Positions 17,386 through 25,771 of a DNA stretch of 40,785 bases are shown one piece after another. The notes under the pieces were generated by a model. It was not told the origin of the DNA and made no database searches. It saw only the letters and a list, made by a program, of their open reading frames with translations. Location of the stretch: positions 1-40,785 of the forward strand of contig CAMAYU010000030.1 in NCBI GenBank assembly GCA_945862235.1. The letters are read 5' to 3'. The first letter of the stretch is position 1; each line of letters opens with the position of its first letter. The position numbers and the translations under genes were made by a program. This stretch comes from Schlesneria paludicola DSM 18645. GTDB taxonomy: Bacteria; Planctomycetota; Planctomycetia; Planctomycetales; Planctomycetaceae.

Positions 17386-17732
17386 GGGGGTTTCAATAGA
17401 CTTCTGATCCGTCGAGCGACCGGCGCATGATGAACAATGGTGACGCAGAGGGCAATCGGCGGCAGAAATTGCCGAAGTGCAATGGTGTCAGTAACGTCGC
17501 AATGCCTGTCCCGCGTTGACTTGAAATCCGTCGCGTCATAATGTCCGCCCGTGCAATGTGGCGTGTTTCCAAAGCAGGAGAGCGGCTTCATCGCGTGAAG
17601 TGTTGTGGCGGCAGGGCATCCTGTTGGGATGCCTGTGGCGTTACAAAATGGACTGCTGTCTGCGACTGAAGTCGGTGGCAGATGGAATGCTCGGATTCGA
17701 TTTCGAGCCGTGTGCGAGGAGCGAGAAGAACG
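17386..17732. other. Upstream region of the DUF1573 gene
   Basis: About 350 bases without a supported gene between the family E palindrome and the DUF1573 start. It holds the candidate promoter at 17516-17542. No riboswitch-like fold was recognised. Confidence 0.4.
17516..17542 (+). promoter_or_regulatory. Candidate sigma70-type promoter for the DUF1573 gene
   Basis: TTGACT at 17516-17521 (5/6 to TTGACA) and CATAAT at 17537-17542 (5/6 to TATAAT) with a short 15-base spacer. It lies about 190 bases before the DUF1573 start. This is pattern-level evidence only. Confidence 0.35.
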
Positions 17733-18776
17733 ATGGTAGTTTCACCCACAATCCGCCCGCTGGGTGTCGTGTGTCTCCTCATGCTGGTGGCGTCGTCCGC
17801 ATCTGCTCAGCAAGACCCACTGTGGGCCGAGAAGATGCTCGATCGGACGGATTTCAAGTTCGGCAGCGTGGCCAAAGGGGCCAACTCACCGCTGCAGCTC
17901 CACGTCAAAAACATTTACAAGGAAGACATTCACATCTCCAACGCCACGACCGGATGCGGTTGCGTCAGTTGGGATGAAAAGACATTTCCAGTGATCATCA
18001 AGAGTGGCACTACCGTCACGCTGACCTTGCGACTGGATACCGTTCGTTACGACGGCACGCGAGACTCCAAAGCCACGCTGTCCCTGTCGGAGCCAACGCG
18101 AGGCTCATTCAAGGCGATCGAATTTCCGGTACATGCCCTCATTCGTAAGGACATCGTACTGATCCCTGGTGAGGTCAACTTCGGAGCCGTTGATCTGGGA
18201 GCAGGTGCCGAGAAACGCGTGGCCATCAACTACGCGGGTCGTTCCGATTGGAAAATCACCGAAGCCAAGACGGGTAATCCCAATCTCGTTGCTCAGATTG
18301 TTGAGAAGAGTCGCGGTAGTGGGTCGGTGAGTAACGTGAATTACGAATTGATCGTGACACTGAAGCCGACGGCTCCCGCCAGTAACTTAAGAGATCAGAT
18401 CACGCTTGTGACGGACGATATCAACAACCCGCAGATTCCCGTCCAAGTGGAAGCCAAGATCGAAGCGGATGTCGTCGTGACCGAGCCGCCGTTCGTGCAG
18501 GCAGATGTCGGCGTCGCTAAGAAGTTGAACGTCATCATTCGCAGCAACAAGAGGCCGTTCAAAATCGACAAGATCGAACGGACGAAGAGCAACGAGTCCT
18601 TCAAAGTCCTCACTCCCACAGAGACGAGGACCGTTCACAGCCTGCCACTGACGTTCGTTCCGCCTGATGAACCAGGACCGTTTGAAGAAGAGTTCTTCGT
18701 GACGATTGCCGGGCGTGAACAACCGGTCACGTTCAAGGTCAAAGGCCGGATCGGCAAATCGATCGCCAAAGATTGA
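17733..18776 (+). CDS. DUF1573 exported protein
   Basis: A 347-residue protein with signal peptide (VVCLLMLVASSASAQ) and an N-terminal DUF1573 domain, an Ig-like ASPM/SPD-2/hydin-type beta sandwich. Seen: FKFGSVAKGANSPLQLHVKNIYKEDIHI followed by the TGCGCVSW cysteine motif that is conserved in DUF1573, then PVIIKSGTTVTLTLRLDT. A second similar beta domain starts at LIPGEVNFGAVDLGAGAEKRVAINYAG, and a third region covers LRDQITLVTDDINNPQIPVQVEAKI. The family has no known enzyme activity; the fold suggests binding or assembly at the cell surface. ATG 17733 follows AGAAG and opens directly into the signal peptide. A terminator hairpin follows the stop. Confidence 0.9.
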   Translation: MVVSPTIRPLGVVCLLMLVASSASAQQDPLWAEKMLDRTDFKFGSVAKGANSPLQLHVKNIYKEDIHISNATTGCGCVSWDEKTFPVIIKSGTTVTLTLRLDTVRYDGTRDSKATLSLSEPTRGSFKAIEFPVHALIRKDIVLIPGEVNFGAVDLGAGAEKRVAINYAGRSDWKITEAKTGNPNLVAQIVEKSRGSGSVSNVNYELIVTLKPTAPASNLRDQITLVTDDINNPQIPVQVEAKIEADVVVTEPPFVQADVGVAKKLNVIIRSNKRPFKIDKIERTKSNESFKVLTPTETRTVHSLPLTFVPPDEPGPFEEEFFVTIAGREQPVTFKVKGRIGKSIAKD

Positions 18777-18790
18777 CCGCTTCGCGTGTC

Positions 18791-18814
18791 CGTGGCCCAA
18801 AATCTTGGGCCATG
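18791..18814 (+). terminator. Hairpin terminator of the DUF1573 gene
   Basis: TGGCCCAA at 18793-18800 pairs perfectly with TTGGGCCA at 18805-18812 around AATC, extendable by two pairs outward. It starts 15 bases beyond the stop and is followed by TGTTGTG. Confidence 0.65.
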
Positions 18815-18968
18815 TTGTGCCCCGGCTCCGTGATCGTGCAGCCCTGCTGGATTCCCAACCTGCGACTGAGCCGAACGACCGCCGGTTTCTTGCCCTCGGT
18901 CCATTTCTTTCGGCTCTCCGCCCTTCTTGTTGAAAAGGGTGTCCCGTGAGCGGCATGGCACTTTCTTT

Positions 18969-19045
18969 GAGCGGCACGGCGCTAGCCGCCGGTAAATGGA
19001 GTTGTGTTTCCAAGCAAAGAACCGGTGGCTAGCGCCTTGCCGGTC
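18969..19045. repeat. Palindromic element, family C, copy 2
   Basis: Arms of 25 bases at 18969-18993 and 19021-19045 match at 22 positions. It is the reverse complement of the copy at 10805-10881 with about 94% identity over 77 bases, loop included. The flank next to it (AGTGCCAT on the complementary strand) is also partly shared with copy 1. Confidence 0.92.
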
Positions 19046-19434
19046 ACTGAGCGAATGTCAAATTGGACGAACGCCCCGCCCATTCGCCATAACCCGCAGA
19101 GTGCTCTGTTCTGCGCCAAGTCATTCCTCGTGGATCGCGGCAAATTAAGCATCGTTCGCAGTACGAACCCGTCGGTAACGGCGACTTCTGCCGCATGACA
19201 TTTTCGTTTTGGTGATCTGGGAATGTCTTGGACGGTTCCCGGCGATCCATTTGAAGTCTGCCATCATGGCGAGCCGAAAATAGAGACCGTGCGGCGATGG
19301 GTGTGGGACTGAGTTCTCCCCGTCATGCTGCAGGTTCGGTCCGGCTCCAGTGGCGTCGTTGCCTGGGGGTACGAGGCCAAAAGGGAACGGAAAGCGCGGA
19401 CGGGTCGAATTTAATTTATAGGAGACTACGGAAC
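19046..19434. other. Long leader of the small secreted protein gene
   Basis: About 390 bases with no supported gene. It ends in an AT-rich stretch (TTTAATTTATA at 19410-19420) immediately before the GGAG ribosome binding site, unusual in this GC-rich context. I see no convincing promoter boxes. Confidence 0.35.
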
Positions 19435-19980
19435 ATGAAGTTAATGAAGTTTGTTCAGGGAGCGATGGTGGCTTTGGCTGCGGTAGGCGTGGTCTGCCCA
19501 CAACTGCCCGCGATGGCCGCTGGCCAGAAGACCGCCGTTAAGACGGTTGCCGCCAACACTATTTTTGACATCGAATTGACGCAAGGCGGCGGCTTTAGTG
19601 GTCGCGTTGTCGATCACACCGGTGCCGCGGTCGAAGGTGCGGAAGTCGTCGTCAAGCAAGGTAAGACGGAGGTCACCCGCACAGTGACCGATAAGCAGGG
19701 ATCATTTGTCGCGAAGAACATGAAGGGTGGCGTCTACACGGTTGTTTCGGGAACGACCGAAGGTACGTATCGCACTTGGTCTGAGAAGACCGCTCCTCCA
19801 GCATCTAGGGAGCAGGCTCTCTTGGTCATGGGTCAGAATGGCGTCCGCGGTCAAAGCGGTTGCTGTGATTGTGGCGGTGGAGGTCTGCTGCTCGCAGGTG
19901 TAGCCGCCCTTGCTGTCACCGCTCTGGTGGTCGGCATTGTCGCCATCGACAAGGCCAACGATGCTGCCAACTCTCCGTGA
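19435..19980 (+). CDS. Small exported protein with carboxypeptidase-regulatory-like domain
   Basis: A 181-residue protein: signal peptide to about residue 30 (cleavage near AMAAGQ), then one Ig-like CarboxypepD_reg domain, FSGRVVDHTGAAVEGAEVVVKQGKTEVTRTVTDKQGSFVAKNMKGGVYTVVSG in pieces. It continues with the motif TYRTWSEKTAPPAS...VRGQ, which I recognise as a recurrent planctomycete signature, then a cysteine cluster SGCCDCGGGG and a C-terminal hydrophobic helix (LLLAGVAALAVTALVVGIVAI) with a charged tail. Function unknown; it looks like an envelope protein exposed at the surface and anchored by its C-terminus. ATG 19435 has GGAG 10 bases upstream. A strong terminator follows, so it is probably transcribed alone and well. 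Confidence 0.85.
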   Translation: MKLMKFVQGAMVALAAVGVVCPQLPAMAAGQKTAVKTVAANTIFDIELTQGGGFSGRVVDHTGAAVEGAEVVVKQGKTEVTRTVTDKQGSFVAKNMKGGVYTVVSGTTEGTYRTWSEKTAPPASREQALLVMGQNGVRGQSGCCDCGGGGLLLAGVAALAVTALVVGIVAIDKANDAANSP

Positions 19981-20011
19981 TTGGGCCTTCCCTACGGAAT
20001 CGGTAACGAAC

Positions 20012-20051
20012 AGCGAGCCGCCAAAGCCCGATGGGCACTTGGCGGCTCGCT
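20012..20051 (+). terminator. Strong intrinsic terminator
   Basis: AGCGAGCCGCCAA at 20012-20024 pairs perfectly over 13 bases with 20039-20051. The loop contains a further GCCC/GGGC pair, and the stem is followed by TTGTTCTTT. This is the clearest Rho-independent terminator in the window, 31 bases past the small secreted protein gene. Confidence 0.88.
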
Positions 20052-20177
20052 TTGTTCTTTGATCGAGGGGAAATGTGTCGTCTGGTCACTCACACCCACC
20101 CAAAGTGTGAACGAGGGCGAAGTCGATCGAAGCCCGCTCCTTGCTCATGCGGCGGGTTGGAGTGGCTACGGCTAAAG

Positions 20178-21530
20178 TCATCCGAACAGCTTCGTCAGCA
20201 CCTTGCCGTCGTGAGCCACCTTGAACGGGCGGCCTGAGGGCGAGAAGAACTCTTGCTCGAGTGGCAGACCGAGGGCGTGGCCGATCGTGGCGTTGAAGTC
20301 AGCGGGAGTGACGCCGTCTTGATCGACGCTGTGGCCATCCTTGTCGGACGTGCCGTAGAACCGGCCTCCCTTGATCCCGCCACCCGCCATAAAGCCCGAG
20401 TAGGCTCCGGGATGATGGTCTCGTCCGGCGTTCTGGTTGATCTTGGGGGTCCGTCCAAATTCGGTCCCCAGCACCACGAGCGTCTTCGACAGCAACCCCT
20501 TCGCGGCCAGATCGGCGATCAACACTGAGGCGGCTCGGTCGAGAGTCGCCGCGCGATTTGGCAGGCCGTTCTGATCGTAGATGTTCGTGTGCATGTCCCA
20601 ACTGCCGAGACTCACTTCGACATAGCGCACGTTGTGTTCGACGAGGCGTCGCGCGAGCAGACAGCCCTGTCCGAACTGATCACGACCGTACTTGTCGCGG
20701 ACCTCTGCCTTCTCCTGACCGAGATCGAAGGCTTTCAGTTCGTCACTGTGCATGAGCTGGTCGGCTTGGCGGTAGAACTCACCGTAGGCTTCGACCTGCT
20801 TCTGCGGGAACTTCTTGCGGAAGCCCGAATCGAACTTGTCGATGAGCTGCATCCGCTTTTCAAAAGACTCGCCCGTGACGTACTTGGGCGTCGTCGTGTT
20901 TTGCAGGCCGGCATTCGGATCACCGACTGGAACGGGAGTGAAGGCCGGTTCGAGGAAACCCGCTCCGGGATGACGAGCTTCGCCCCCGACCAACACGTTG
21001 TCGGGCAGCGTTCGGTTTTGGCGGCCCAACACTTTGAGTGCCCACGCGCCCATCCCCGGATGTCGGATCGAGGCGATCTCTTTGTAACTCGTCCTCAAAA
21101 GGTAGCGGCCACCCTCGTGATCGCCCGTTTCGGTGTGCATCGAGCGGATGACGGCCAAGTGGTTGGCGAGCTTCGCCAATTCAGGCAGCCGCTCGCCGAA
21201 CATCATGCCGCTGACATTGGTGTTGATCCCCTTCGTCTCGCCCTGAGTCTCACGCCCTGGCTTGAGATCGAACGTGTCGAGATGCGTCATCGCGCCGTTC
21301 ATGTAGAGGAAGATCACATGCTTGGCGGAGGCCGTTCTGGCGACAACCGCTGCCGGCTTCTTCGCAGGTTTGGTGTCCTTCGACTTGGCCGCGTCGTCCG
21401 CCGCGAAGGTCATCGCGCCACGCAGGTTCATCAGGCCGGGAACGATCGTCACCCCCAACATCGACTTGGCGGCGTATTCAAGAAAACTGCGTCGCGACGC
21501 GACATCGAGAGACTTCAAATCGGAAAGCAT
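20178..21530 (-). CDS. DUF1501 secreted protein
   Basis: A 450-residue DUF1501 paralogue. Seen: [21 protein letters not shown], a Tat-like signal, then [41 protein letters not shown] and [16 protein letters not shown], in the order found in the first DUF1501 gene. The block [10 protein letters not shown] replaces DGGPSQFDTF of that copy. ATG 21530 is preceded by AAGGA 7 bases upstream; the frame extends to 21608 without a ribosome binding site. It lies 118 bases downstream of a DUF1549/DUF1553 gene on the same strand, reproducing the usual pairing. Export by Tat and a role with its partner in polysaccharide processing are inferences from family context. Confidence 0.93.
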   Translation of the reverse strand: MLSDLKSLDVASRRSFLEYAAKSMLGVTIVPGLMNLRGAMTFAADDAAKSKDTKPAKKPAAVVARTASAKHVIFLYMNGAMTHLDTFDLKPGRETQGETKGINTNVSGMMFGERLPELAKLANHLAVIRSMHTETGDHEGGRYLLRTSYKEIASIRHPGMGAWALKVLGRQNRTLPDNVLVGGEARHPGAGFLEPAFTPVPVGDPNAGLQNTTTPKYVTGESFEKRMQLIDKFDSGFRKKFPQKQVEAYGEFYRQADQLMHSDELKAFDLGQEKAEVRDKYGRDQFGQGCLLARRLVEHNVRYVEVSLGSWDMHTNIYDQNGLPNRAATLDRAASVLIADLAAKGLLSKTLVVLGTEFGRTPKINQNAGRDHHPGAYSGFMAGGGIKGGRFYGTSDKDGHSVDQDGVTPADFNATIGHALGLPLEQEFFSPSGRPFKVAHDGKVLTKLFG

Positions 21531-21570
21531 GGGCACATCCTTGAAGGAAGAAATGAGGAAAGAAATGGGA

Positions 21571-21622
21571 ACACGGATCGCCGCTGATCTTCGCGAATTC
21601 TTTTTCATCCGTGTCGATCAGC
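21571..21622. repeat. Crossed inverted repeats between the paired genes
   Basis: ACACGGAT at 21571-21578 complements 21607-21614, and GCTGATC at 21583-21589 complements 21616-21622. The pairs cross rather than nest. It lies in the 118-base spacer between the DUF1549 and DUF1501 genes. Confidence 0.55.
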
Positions 21623-21648
21623 GTTCCTTGTCTTAGTTTCGTTTTTAC

Positions 21649-23604
21649 TCACTGCACGAACAGGAACTCGCGTGTGTTGACCAGCGCCCAGATGACGTTG
21701 CCGTAGCCCGCGTCGCCGTGAGCTTTGATCTCGGCGAGTGCGGCCTGTCGTTCTTCGGGGATGGCTTTGCGGGCGAGGATGCTTTGGAAGATGACATCGA
21801 TCCGCGTTTCTGGAGCCTTCTCGGCGAGAACATTCTTGACCATCTGGGCTCCCGGTTCGAGCAGCATGTGCGTGATCGGGCCATTGAACATTTGCAGGAC
21901 TTGCGGGACCGAGCCATCTTCAGACGAGACCTCAATCGCCTCGCGGTCAGACTGGCCGAACTGCCTGAGGAAGTGACCGGGCGGCAGGGGCGTTTCGAGT
22001 TCAGAGGCTCGGACCAACAGCAGTCCTTTGTAGACGTGGTCCTTCTTGCGGGCCTCGCGCGATTTTTTGAGATCGCCGCCACGCAGTTCTTGATCGCGTT
22101 TGTAGATCTCTTCGGCGGTCGCGGTCTTGAGGTCGAGGTCCAGCAGCTTCGCTTCCACGCGAGCCGGTTCCAGTTGGTAGTCGTCCGGTTTGACGACCGC
22201 CAGCGTGATGAAGCTGTCCCAGACTTGTTCGGCCGTCATGCGGCGTAGGACTGGGCCGGGGAAGTGATATGGCTCGGCAAGTGAGACTTCCGCATGAGTC
22301 GCTTCACGCTGATAAGCCTTCGTGTTGCAGACGATCCGCAGGTACTCCTTCAGATCGAACTTCACACGAACCATTTCGGCGGTGAGATGATTGAGGAGTT
22401 CGGGGTTCTCGGGCTGGCTGTCGTCCTTGATGTCGTCGATTGGCTCGATCAACCCGACACCGAACGACTTCTTCCAGAGGCGGTTGGCGATCGACTTGGC
22501 GAAGCGCGGGTTCTCGGGGGAGGTCAGCCATTTGGCAAACGTCACGCGGGGAGACTCGCCCGGTTTCACTGCGGCCGGTGGACCGAACAGGGTCTTCGGG
22601 GCAACGACCTGCTTGGGCTTGCCGTTGTCGTACTGATAGTCGTGCGGCAGCGTGAGCTTGGCGTTGTTGTCGTAGACCTCGGCGAGATTCCCTTGAAGGA
22701 ATTTGTTGTACTTGCCGCCGCCGTCGAACTTCTCGTCCACCTTCTTCATGTCATCGCGCAACTTGTTGATGACGTTGCCGCCGCCAAACATCTTGTCACC
22801 GGCACCACGTCGCGTCGAAGTCCCGAACGTGAACGCCGCCATCTCGTAGAACTCCTTCTGAGTCCAACGATCGAACGGATGATCGTGACACTGCGCACAA
22901 CCGATCTGCGTGCCGAGGAAGATGCGCACCGTGTTGTTCATCGAGTCGAGCGGCATCCCCGAGTCACGCAGTAAGTAGCCAGAAGCCGGGTTGTCGTAGA
23001 CCTTGCCCTCAGCGGTGAGCATCTCATAGACGAACTTGTCGTAGGGCTTGTTCTCTTCCAGCGTCTCCTTGACCCACTCGCAGTATGGACGGCCGGGGAC
23101 GTTGTTGCTGAGTTGCCCGTCTTTGAGCCGCAGGATATCGGCCCAGTAGTTGTAGAAGTTGCTGGCGTAACCGGCTTGGCTGAGGAGCAGGTCGATGACC
23201 TTGGACCGCTTCTCGGGATCGCTGTTTCCCGCGAAGGCCCGCACTTGCTTGAGCGTCGGGATCGTGCCCGAGATGTCCAAGTAGATGCGCCGAATGAACT
23301 GTTCGTCGGACGCGGCCGGGTTCGGCGTGACCTTGTACTTGGCGTAGTTGGCTTCGATCAGTGAGTCGATCTTCGCCGCCGAAGCCAAGACCTTCGTGCG
23401 TGAGCCGCTATCGACGAGAGCCATCTTGACCTTGCGCTCGGGGACGGCAACAGGAGGCTCGGGCTTCTTCTTCGCCTTGGAGTTCTTGTTCCCCTGAGCC
23501 ATCACCGGAGCGGGGCTGAACTCGGTCAGAGACCACCCCAGTCCTATGGCCAATGCCACGATTCCACTCAGCGACCAGACCGACCACGCATGACGAACCG
23601 ACAT
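21649..23604 (-). CDS. PSCyt2/PSD1 (DUF1549-DUF1553) secreted protein, long copy
   Basis: A 651-residue member, about 100 residues longer than the other two copies. Seen: signal peptide WSLSGIVALAIGLGWSLTEF, a Lys/Pro-rich linker (KNSKAKKKPEPP), DUF1549 block FIRRIYLDISGTIPTLKQVR, heme-like motif GCAQCHDHPFDRWTQKEFYE, a glycine-rich insertion around GAGDKMFGGGN, then DUF1553 blocks NPRFAKSIANRLWKKSFGVG, NPELLNHLTAEM and KAYQREATHAEV. It ends VIWALVNTREFLFVQ, the common C-terminus of the family. ATG 23604 has AGGAAGGG upstream; the frame is open to 23697. The DUF1501 gene follows on the same strand. Role inferred as extracytoplasmic, linked with polysaccharide degradation. Confidence 0.94.
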   Translation of the reverse strand: MSVRHAWSVWSLSGIVALAIGLGWSLTEFSPAPVMAQGNKNSKAKKKPEPPVAVPERKVKMALVDSGSRTKVLASAAKIDSLIEANYAKYKVTPNPAASDEQFIRRIYLDISGTIPTLKQVRAFAGNSDPEKRSKVIDLLLSQAGYASNFYNYWADILRLKDGQLSNNVPGRPYCEWVKETLEENKPYDKFVYEMLTAEGKVYDNPASGYLLRDSGMPLDSMNNTVRIFLGTQIGCAQCHDHPFDRWTQKEFYEMAAFTFGTSTRRGAGDKMFGGGNVINKLRDDMKKVDEKFDGGGKYNKFLQGNLAEVYDNNAKLTLPHDYQYDNGKPKQVVAPKTLFGPPAAVKPGESPRVTFAKWLTSPENPRFAKSIANRLWKKSFGVGLIEPIDDIKDDSQPENPELLNHLTAEMVRVKFDLKEYLRIVCNTKAYQREATHAEVSLAEPYHFPGPVLRRMTAEQVWDSFITLAVVKPDDYQLEPARVEAKLLDLDLKTATAEEIYKRDQELRGGDLKKSREARKKDHVYKGLLLVRASELETPLPPGHFLRQFGQSDREAIEVSSEDGSVPQVLQMFNGPITHMLLEPGAQMVKNVLAEKAPETRIDVIFQSILARKAIPEERQAALAEIKAHGDAGYGNVIWALVNTREFLFVQ

Positions 23605-23748
23605 GTTGAAGACCCTTCCTGACGTGAACACGAATCGCGAGTGAGTGCTCGAGTGAAATGAAAGTAGACTTCCTCGTGCGACTCCCGGAACGCTCACGCT
23701 GCGGGTGGTGCTTCAGGAGCGTCTCGCAGCGAAAGCCTAGGCTCTGTC

Positions 23749-23900
23749 TTGAAACCCCACCCCGCTTGCCGGGGTGGTCTTCAGGTTTTTGTACTACTCG
23801 TTTTAATTCAAATTCAAAATCCGGTCCTCCTCGACCGGTCCTCCTCGAGTAGTGCAAAAACCGGATTCCATCGGGACAAGCCCGATGGGGTGAGTTTCAA
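23749..23900. repeat. Cloverleaf-like palindromic element
   Basis: Closing stem TTGAAAC 23749-23755 with 23894-23900; side hairpin CCACCCCG 23757-23764 with 23770-23777; central stem of 17 bases 23784-23800 with 23846-23862 (16/17); second side hairpin CCATCGGG 23868-23875 with 23881-23888. The two side hairpins have 5-base loops that complement each other (CTTGC, ACAAG: CTTG/CAAG). Two tandem copies of a 14-base unit (CCGGTCCTCCTCGA, 23821-23848) lie in the central loop. It lies between divergent genes. Confidence 0.85.
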
Positions 23901-24090
23901 TGGGAAGCGTAGTTTTTCTCGGCCGAAGATTCGACCAGACTTCCTAAATCGCCTGAGACTTTCAAGTCGCTCGTCGGTGAACGCCCTTGCTTTGCCTGTT
24001 GTCAGAAGCGTGGCTATTATCCGCATCACTTTCGCGACCGATTCAGTCCTCGGCCGCAGCAACCCCTTCCTCAACAGACTCACCGCACCG
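23901..24090. other. Leader of the 81-residue protein gene
   Basis: About 190 bases with no gene. The frame of the next gene is open upstream, but its composition changes and no ribosome binding site is seen before 24091. Confidence 0.3.
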
Positions 24091-24336
24091 ATGGCCGACT
24101 ACAACAAGTACGATGCTCGCGTTGATTCCCTCGTCATGGAGTCGCTCACGAACTGGGATCCGTCCGTCGGCAAGCTGAGTGATGCAGACAAAGCCGTCAT
24201 GGCGCGGCTGGTCCATCGGTCTCCGGAAAAGGCGACCAAGGTCAGCTACTTCCGCTCGCACACCGGCTTCACGCGCGAGATCACCGTAACGGTCGATGAC
24301 ATCGCCCGCATCTACGACGAGCAAACCGCCGGGTGA
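24091..24336 (+). CDS. Small conserved-type protein, 81 residues
   Basis: MADYNKYDARVDSLVMESLT... is an 81-residue soluble, charged protein ending VTVDDIARIYDEQTAG. It has the composition of a real globular or helical protein, but I do not recognise a named family. No signal peptide, membrane helix or cysteine motif. The start at ATG 24091 is preferred to upstream in-frame codons because the preceding 300 bases are palindrome and leader. There is no strong ribosome binding site, which lowers certainty. Its stop codon lies two bases before the family A palindrome at 24338. Confidence 0.65.
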   Translation: MADYNKYDARVDSLVMESLTNWDPSVGKLSDADKAVMARLVHRSPEKATKVSYFRSHTGFTREITVTVDDIARIYDEQTAG

Positions 24337-24337
24337 G

Positions 24338-24441
24338 GTAGGACGGGCACTCTTGCCCGTCCATGCCGTTGAAAAACGTAGTGTAAGCCGCCGGCTTGCT
24401 CGTGCTCTCGCTGTAAAGACCGGCAAGAGTGCCCGTCCTAC
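24338..24441. repeat. Palindromic element, family A
   Basis: Arms of 20 bases at 24338-24357 and 24422-24441 are perfect complements. The left arm can also fold on itself (GACGGGCA 24342-24349 with TGCCCGTC 24354-24361). The loop contains ATGCCGTTGAAAA at 24363-24375, shared with the element at 15589. It lies between convergent genes. Confidence 0.93.
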
Positions 24442-24455
24442 AGCCCGCCATTCGC

Positions 24456-25565
24456 TCACGACGACATGTTCGTCTGAGCTGCCGGGCCGACGTAATGCTG
24501 GCCGAAGCGATTGGCGAGGAACGTGTCGAAATCGACCTGCTCCTGGCGCACGAAGCCGGTCGAGGGAAGTTGCCCGTGGAGGTGCATGTCCACCGAGGCA
24601 CACATCGCGGCAGCCGTCGTGATTTGGATGGCACTCCAAACTTCATCGCCATGCTTTTGGTGATAGACCTTGCGAGCATCCCAAAGCTGGATCATCTGGC
24701 CGTCGCGCTGACCGGTCGCCGTGCAGAAGATGACGACCACATCCTGTAACGTCCGCGGGACGGCGTTTTCCAGAATCTCTTTCAGCAGCGGGCGGCGATC
24801 TCGCAGCCGGAGTTCATCGAGCAGGAAGAGCATCCGCTCGCGGTGCCCCATGTAGCGGATCGTCTTGTAGTTCAGTTCCCGCACACGGCCGTCAAACGTT
24901 TCGCATAGCGTGCCGAGTCCACCCGATGTCGAGAACGCTTCGTACTCGACGCCGTCGATCGACAGATGCTCGAAGCCTTCGAGCGGCCAGACCTCTTGCC
25001 GCTTCCCCTGATGAATGACATCGCACGGGTTGCAGTACTCGTTGATGAGGCCGTCGGTGGACCACGTGAGGTTGTACTTCAGCGAGTTCGTTGGGAACTC
25101 GGGCAACGCGCCGACGCGGAGCAGCAACGAATCGAGCGAGTCGAATTTCTGAGCCAGATGGTGCGCGGCGATCCCGACAAAACCGGGAGCCAGCCCGCAT
25201 TGAGGCATGAAAATTTGACCGGGCTTTGCGGCGGCCGAGACCGCACGCACGGCGATCGTCGTCTCAACATCTTCTGTCAGATCGAAGTAACTCGCTCCTG
25301 CCGCCAGTGCCGCACGCGCGACCCCCGGATTCAGACTGAAGGTCAGCGCCGAGATCACGACCGTCTGACCGTTCATCGCCGCCAACAACTGATCCTCGCA
25401 AGCGGCATCGATGACGACGGTCTCAACATTCACTTTCGCCTTGAGCCGCCGCAACGACTCTGCATCCGAGTCGGCCACGCGCACGGCGTAGTCTCCCGTC
25501 TGAACGAGCAGCGTCGCGATCATCCGCCCAATCGTTCCAGCTCCAAGCAGCAAGACGTTCGTCAT
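24456..25565 (-). CDS. Saccharopine dehydrogenase-family oxidoreductase
   Basis: A 369-residue NAD(P)-binding enzyme. Seen: N-terminal Rossmann motif VLLLGAGTIGRMIATLL, VRVADSDAESLRRL, TVVISALTFSLNPGVARAALAAGASYFDLTED, then PQCGLAPGFVGIAAHHL and the C-terminal catalytic-domain block NLTWSTDGLINEYCNPCDVI. The layout matches saccharopine/lysine dehydrogenase-type proteins (Sacchrp_dh_NADP plus C-terminal domain), which catalyse NAD(P)-dependent oxidation of lysine-derived substrates or related amines. The exact substrate is not determinable. ATG 25565 follows AAGGGAC at 8 bases; the frame is open to 25619. It is convergent with the small gene and flanked by palindromes on both sides. Confidence 0.88.
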   Translation of the reverse strand: MTNVLLLGAGTIGRMIATLLVQTGDYAVRVADSDAESLRRLKAKVNVETVVIDAACEDQLLAAMNGQTVVISALTFSLNPGVARAALAAGASYFDLTEDVETTIAVRAVSAAAKPGQIFMPQCGLAPGFVGIAAHHLAQKFDSLDSLLLRVGALPEFPTNSLKYNLTWSTDGLINEYCNPCDVIHQGKRQEVWPLEGFEHLSIDGVEYEAFSTSGGLGTLCETFDGRVRELNYKTIRYMGHRERMLFLLDELRLRDRRPLLKEILENAVPRTLQDVVVIFCTATGQRDGQMIQLWDARKVYHQKHGDEVWSAIQITTAAAMCASVDMHLHGQLPSTGFVRQEQVDFDTFLANRFGQHYVGPAAQTNMSS

Positions 25566-25639
25566 GTCAGTCCCTTTGGCGACTTTGGTAAATCGAAAAG
25601 TAACCCGCAGCGTCAGCAAGGGCGTCTGGGTTGTCTGAG

Positions 25640-25727
25640 AGTCGCCATCATCGCTCCGCGTGATGAGCCTTGTGGGATCAGGCGTCGAATTGCGAAAGGC
25701 TCATCACGCGGAGCGATGATGGCGACT
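25640..25727. repeat. Palindromic element, family F
   Basis: Arms of 32 bases at 25640-25671 and 25696-25727 are perfect complements, the longest perfect arms in the window. They contain TCATCGCTCCGCG, also the core of the inner element at 13362-13478. It lies between two same-strand genes. Confidence 0.95.
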
Positions 25728-25747
25728 TTGGCCTGACTTGGAACAAT

Positions 25748-25771
25748 CCTCGCTCACGCTTCGGGTTGGTG
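25748..25771. repeat. Half element, family B', overlapping the PfkB stop
   Basis: The 24-base sequence here is the complement of a word containing AACCCGAAGCG that also occurs at 30738 and 34916, and in complement at 34953-34968. No partner arm is seen nearby. The last codons (HQPEA) and TGA stop of the kinase gene are read from it. Confidence 0.75.
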
